Position numbers and translations under genes: made by a program. This document shows positions 12,902 to 14,461 of a DNA stretch of 14,461 nucleotides, one piece after another (the first letter of the stretch is position 1; each line of letters opens with the position of its first letter). The stretch spans positions 1 through 14,461 of the forward strand of contig JBAZUC010000017.1 in assembly GCA_041661585.1 (NCBI GenBank). The letters are read 5' to 3'. The notes beneath the pieces are model-generated. The model saw only the letters and a program-made list of their open reading frames with translations, was not told the origin of the DNA and made no database searches. Source of the DNA: JAPLXD01 sp041661585. GTDB lineage: Bacteria > Patescibacteriota > Minisyncoccia > Moranbacterales > UBA11712.

Positions 12902-12933
12902 TAATGTCTTAATGTCTCAATGTTTCAATGTTT
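12902..12933. repeat. 8-bp tandem repeat in the leader of the glycosyltransferase gene
   Basis: Four units: TAATGTCT twice and CAATGTTT twice on the plus strand (minus AAACATTG and AGACATTA). They lie between the promoter and the start codon, so they would be in the 5' untranslated RNA. The 99-base gap they occupy holds no gene. Confidence 0.75.
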
Positions 12934-12937
12934 CAAA

Positions 12938-12946
12938 ATTATATCA
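12938..12946 (-). promoter_or_regulatory. Extended -10 promoter of the glycosyltransferase operon
   Basis: TGATATAAT (TATAAT at 12943-12938) is identical to the extended -10 of the por operon. The start point would fall near 12931, giving a leader of about 66 bases made largely of the 8-bp repeats. No clear -35 box. Confidence 0.55.
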
Positions 12947-12964
12947 TTCAAAATTGATTCAAAA

Positions 12965-13357
12965 TTAAAAATTTATTAAAATAGCGCTGATCACTCCCAC
13001 CGCCATCAAAATTTGCAAAACGAGCGCCGTTCCAGCGAAAAGATAGGCCGCCATTTTTTCCTTGTAATAAAAATATCTTGAGAGCACCATATTGAGAAAA
13101 AGAAGTGTGGCTGCCAATGTTGGCATGAAAAAAAGGCTTTTCCAGCCGCCGACAGCATCCACGCCGAAATATATGTTGTAGTGCAAAATTATCGGCAGAT
13201 CCGTCGGCGTCACTGTCCAAAAAAGAGCAACCCAAAGCCCGGCGTTCACCAAGATCGCAAAAATCAGTGAGAAAAAAATCACCGGATCGGTCCAGAAACC
13301 ATGCCAAAAAAATCTCCTGGCTTTTTCTCTAAATTTTGTCTTCCAATTGCTCGGCAT
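12965..13357 (-). CDS. Small three-helix membrane protein
   Basis: The 130-residue product has a basic N-terminus (KTKFREKARRFF) and three hydrophobic helices (about 25-48, 77-95 and 104-128). Between the first two lies LPIILHYNIYFGVDAVGGW. The pattern Leu-Pro-x-Ile-x-x-His-x-N...G-x-D-x-x-G-G-W loosely recalls the conserved turn of DUF1648 membrane proteins, but I cannot confirm membership. ATG 13357 is chosen over a TTG at 13432. It overlaps the end of rmuC by 29 bases, so the two are translated from one transcript. No function is assigned. The protein may be a membrane partner of its neighbours or unrelated. Confidence 0.8.
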   Translation of the reverse strand: MPSNWKTKFREKARRFFWHGFWTDPVIFFSLIFAILVNAGLWVALFWTVTPTDLPIILHYNIYFGVDAVGGWKSLFFMPTLAATLLFLNMVLSRYFYYKEKMAAYLFAGTALVLQILMAVGVISAILINF

Positions 13358-14432
13358 TTTGTTCGATCCCAACTTCTGGCAATTTAATGTTTTCCGAAAC
13401 AACTTCCAATTCCTTGTCTTTCGTTTTCTCAAGCTCCATCTGAAATTTCTCCATTCGCCTGTCGGTCAGTTCATATTTGTTGTGGGCATTTTTGATATGC
13501 GTTCCCAGTGAAAGAAAGTCGCCTCTGATCTTTCCGAAATAGAGCTCCAGATTCTTTATGTTTTTGAAAATAGCTTTGGCGTTTTCAGCGATCTTCATTC
13601 CGCTGAGTCCCATCACGATTGTTCCGAGATAGGCGTTGAAAATGTTGGGCGAAACGGGTATAACGCCTTTTTCCTTAGCATAGTCAAACAGATTTTTGTT
13701 GCCAAAATCATGGCTGATGATCTCATAATAGACATTTTCCGCCGGTATATACATGAAAGCGAAGTCTGACGTTCCTTCATTGGGCAAAATATATTTCTGG
13801 GCGATGGAATCAACGTGCTTTTTCACATCGCTATAAAATTGCTTTTTGTGGACATCTTTTTGCGCGTCATCTTCCGCTTCGATAATTTTGCGGAAATTTT
13901 CCAGCGGAAATTTGGAATCGATGGGAATCAGATAATCTTTGAGCCTCACGACCACATCCACTTTTTCCCCGCTCTTGAAGCAATGTTGCAGAGTATAAAG
14001 ATTTTTGCTCAACTTCTGGCTTAGCAAGTTTTCGAGCATGAACTCCCCCATCACGCCCCGCAGCTTCGGCGCATTGAGGATATCATGGAGAGATGAAATA
14101 TCTTTGCTGGCCTCGAAGACTTTTTGCGTCTGTTCTTCTAATTTTGCCAGCTGGGATCTGACTTCCGCATAGGATTTGCTGGCATTGTCCAATCGATCCG
14201 TGTTTTCGCCCAGCCGCTGGTCGACGCTTTTTTGAATATTGCTAAGGCTCGCACTGAAACTGCTGGAAAGCAATTGGATCTGATTGCTGATATTGCTTGT
14301 TATATCGCCGTTTTTGCTTTCCGCGTCCTGTTTTTCAGAATCACCGATTTTTTTTCGCAAAGACAAAACAAATCCGGCCAGAGCCAAGACTACAAACACG
14401 AGAAAAATAATAAGAATATAAATCGAAGGCAT
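13329..14432 (-). CDS. rmuC: RmuC family protein (DNA recombination protein)
   Basis: This 367-residue protein has an N-terminal membrane helix (about 4-24), a long coiled coil (about 30-115) and the RmuC domain (about 120-335). The domain shows LRGVMGEFMLENLL (124-137), VDVVVRL (158-164) and IPIDSKFPLENF (169-180). E130, D159, D172 and K174 fit the PD-(D/E)xK nuclease-like core predicted for the family. RmuC limits recombination at inverted repeats in E. coli, which is notable beside the palindromic repeats here. The acidic C-terminus is variable. ATG 14432 gives the normal membrane-helix start. A palindrome, GAGTATATACTC (14441-14452), holds a TATACT box nine bases before the ATG. The gene probably starts its own transcript. 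Confidence 0.95.
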   Translation of the reverse strand: MPSIYILIIFLVFVVLALAGFVLSLRKKIGDSEKQDAESKNGDITSNISNQIQLLSSSFSASLSNIQKSVDQRLGENTDRLDNASKSYAEVRSQLAKLEEQTQKVFEASKDISSLHDILNAPKLRGVMGEFMLENLLSQKLSKNLYTLQHCFKSGEKVDVVVRLKDYLIPIDSKFPLENFRKIIEAEDDAQKDVHKKQFYSDVKKHVDSIAQKYILPNEGTSDFAFMYIPAENVYYEIISHDFGNKNLFDYAKEKGVIPVSPNIFNAYLGTIVMGLSGMKIAENAKAIFKNIKNLELYFGKIRGDFLSLGTHIKNAHNKYELTDRRMEKFQMELEKTKDKELEVVSENIKLPEVGIEQNAEQLEDKI

Positions 14433-14440
14433 TCTTTTTG

Positions 14441-14452
14441 GAGTATATACTC
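14441..14452 (-). promoter_or_regulatory. Perfect 12-bp palindrome containing the likely rmuC -10 box
   Basis: GAGTATATACTC is a perfect palindrome, and its TATACT (14447-14442) ends nine bases before the rmuC ATG. It could be a -10 box, a repressor site or both. The -35 region lies outside the window. Confidence 0.45.
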
Positions 14453-14461
14453 AACTCTTTT

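Overview
The window reads as a piece of a streamlined bacterial chromosome, most likely a member of the Candidate Phyla Radiation (Patescibacteria, Parcubacteria-like). This is inferred from gene content, densely packed co-oriented genes, the absence of recognisable Shine-Dalgarno sequences and lineage-style short repeats. There is no rRNA gene to confirm it. All 15 complete genes lie on the minus strand, so transcription runs from high to low coordinates. I see no tRNA, rRNA, CRISPR array or insertion sequence. The longest stretch without a gene is about 150 bases.

In order of transcription: (1) rmuC (14432-13329), overlapped by a small three-helix membrane protein (13357-12965). (2) An envelope-glycan block: a processive-type family 2 glycosyltransferase (12865-11201), a divergent WecA/TagO/MraY-type glycosyl-1-phosphate transferase (11182-10217) and an overlapping membrane-anchored DUF192 protein (10256-9801). 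(3) A structured intergenic stretch, then a small Gln/Pro-rich membrane protein (9651-9358) and a membrane-anchored protein with two thioredoxin-type domains (9325-8237), closed by a strong terminator. (4) A four-subunit pyruvate:ferredoxin oxidoreductase cluster, porG-porD-porA-porB (8068-5136), followed by an unrecognised 149-residue protein and a single-cluster ferredoxin (4650-4465). (5) A membrane-anchored HtrA/DegP protease (4354-3110) with its own terminator. (6) A P2-type cation-pumping ATPase (3007-146). (7) At the left edge, a perfect-consensus sigma70 promoter pointing out of the window, with a possible partial gene.

Functionally, the por cluster plus ferredoxin would convert pyruvate to acetyl-CoA and pass the electrons to ferredoxin, a fermentative anaerobic core. 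The other genes concern the cell surface: glycan assembly, disulfide handling, protein quality control and ion pumping.

The least ordinary signal is a family of short palindromic elements with arms related to CCCGTTAGAAA. One sits between the por promoter and the canonical porG start. Two others lie inside the ATPase gene, in frame, in loops that vary in length across the family. A third, composite insertion in the same ATPase gene carries a different GC palindrome. The elements encode related peptides (NPVRN-like ... SNG) in the same reading frame, like the Rickettsia palindromic elements. Other points: several -10 boxes lie only 6-9 bases before start codons (possible leaderless mRNAs), no gene ends in TGA, 7-bp and 8-bp tandem repeats recur at gene ends, and the WecA-like enzyme lacks a normally conserved metal-site Asp.
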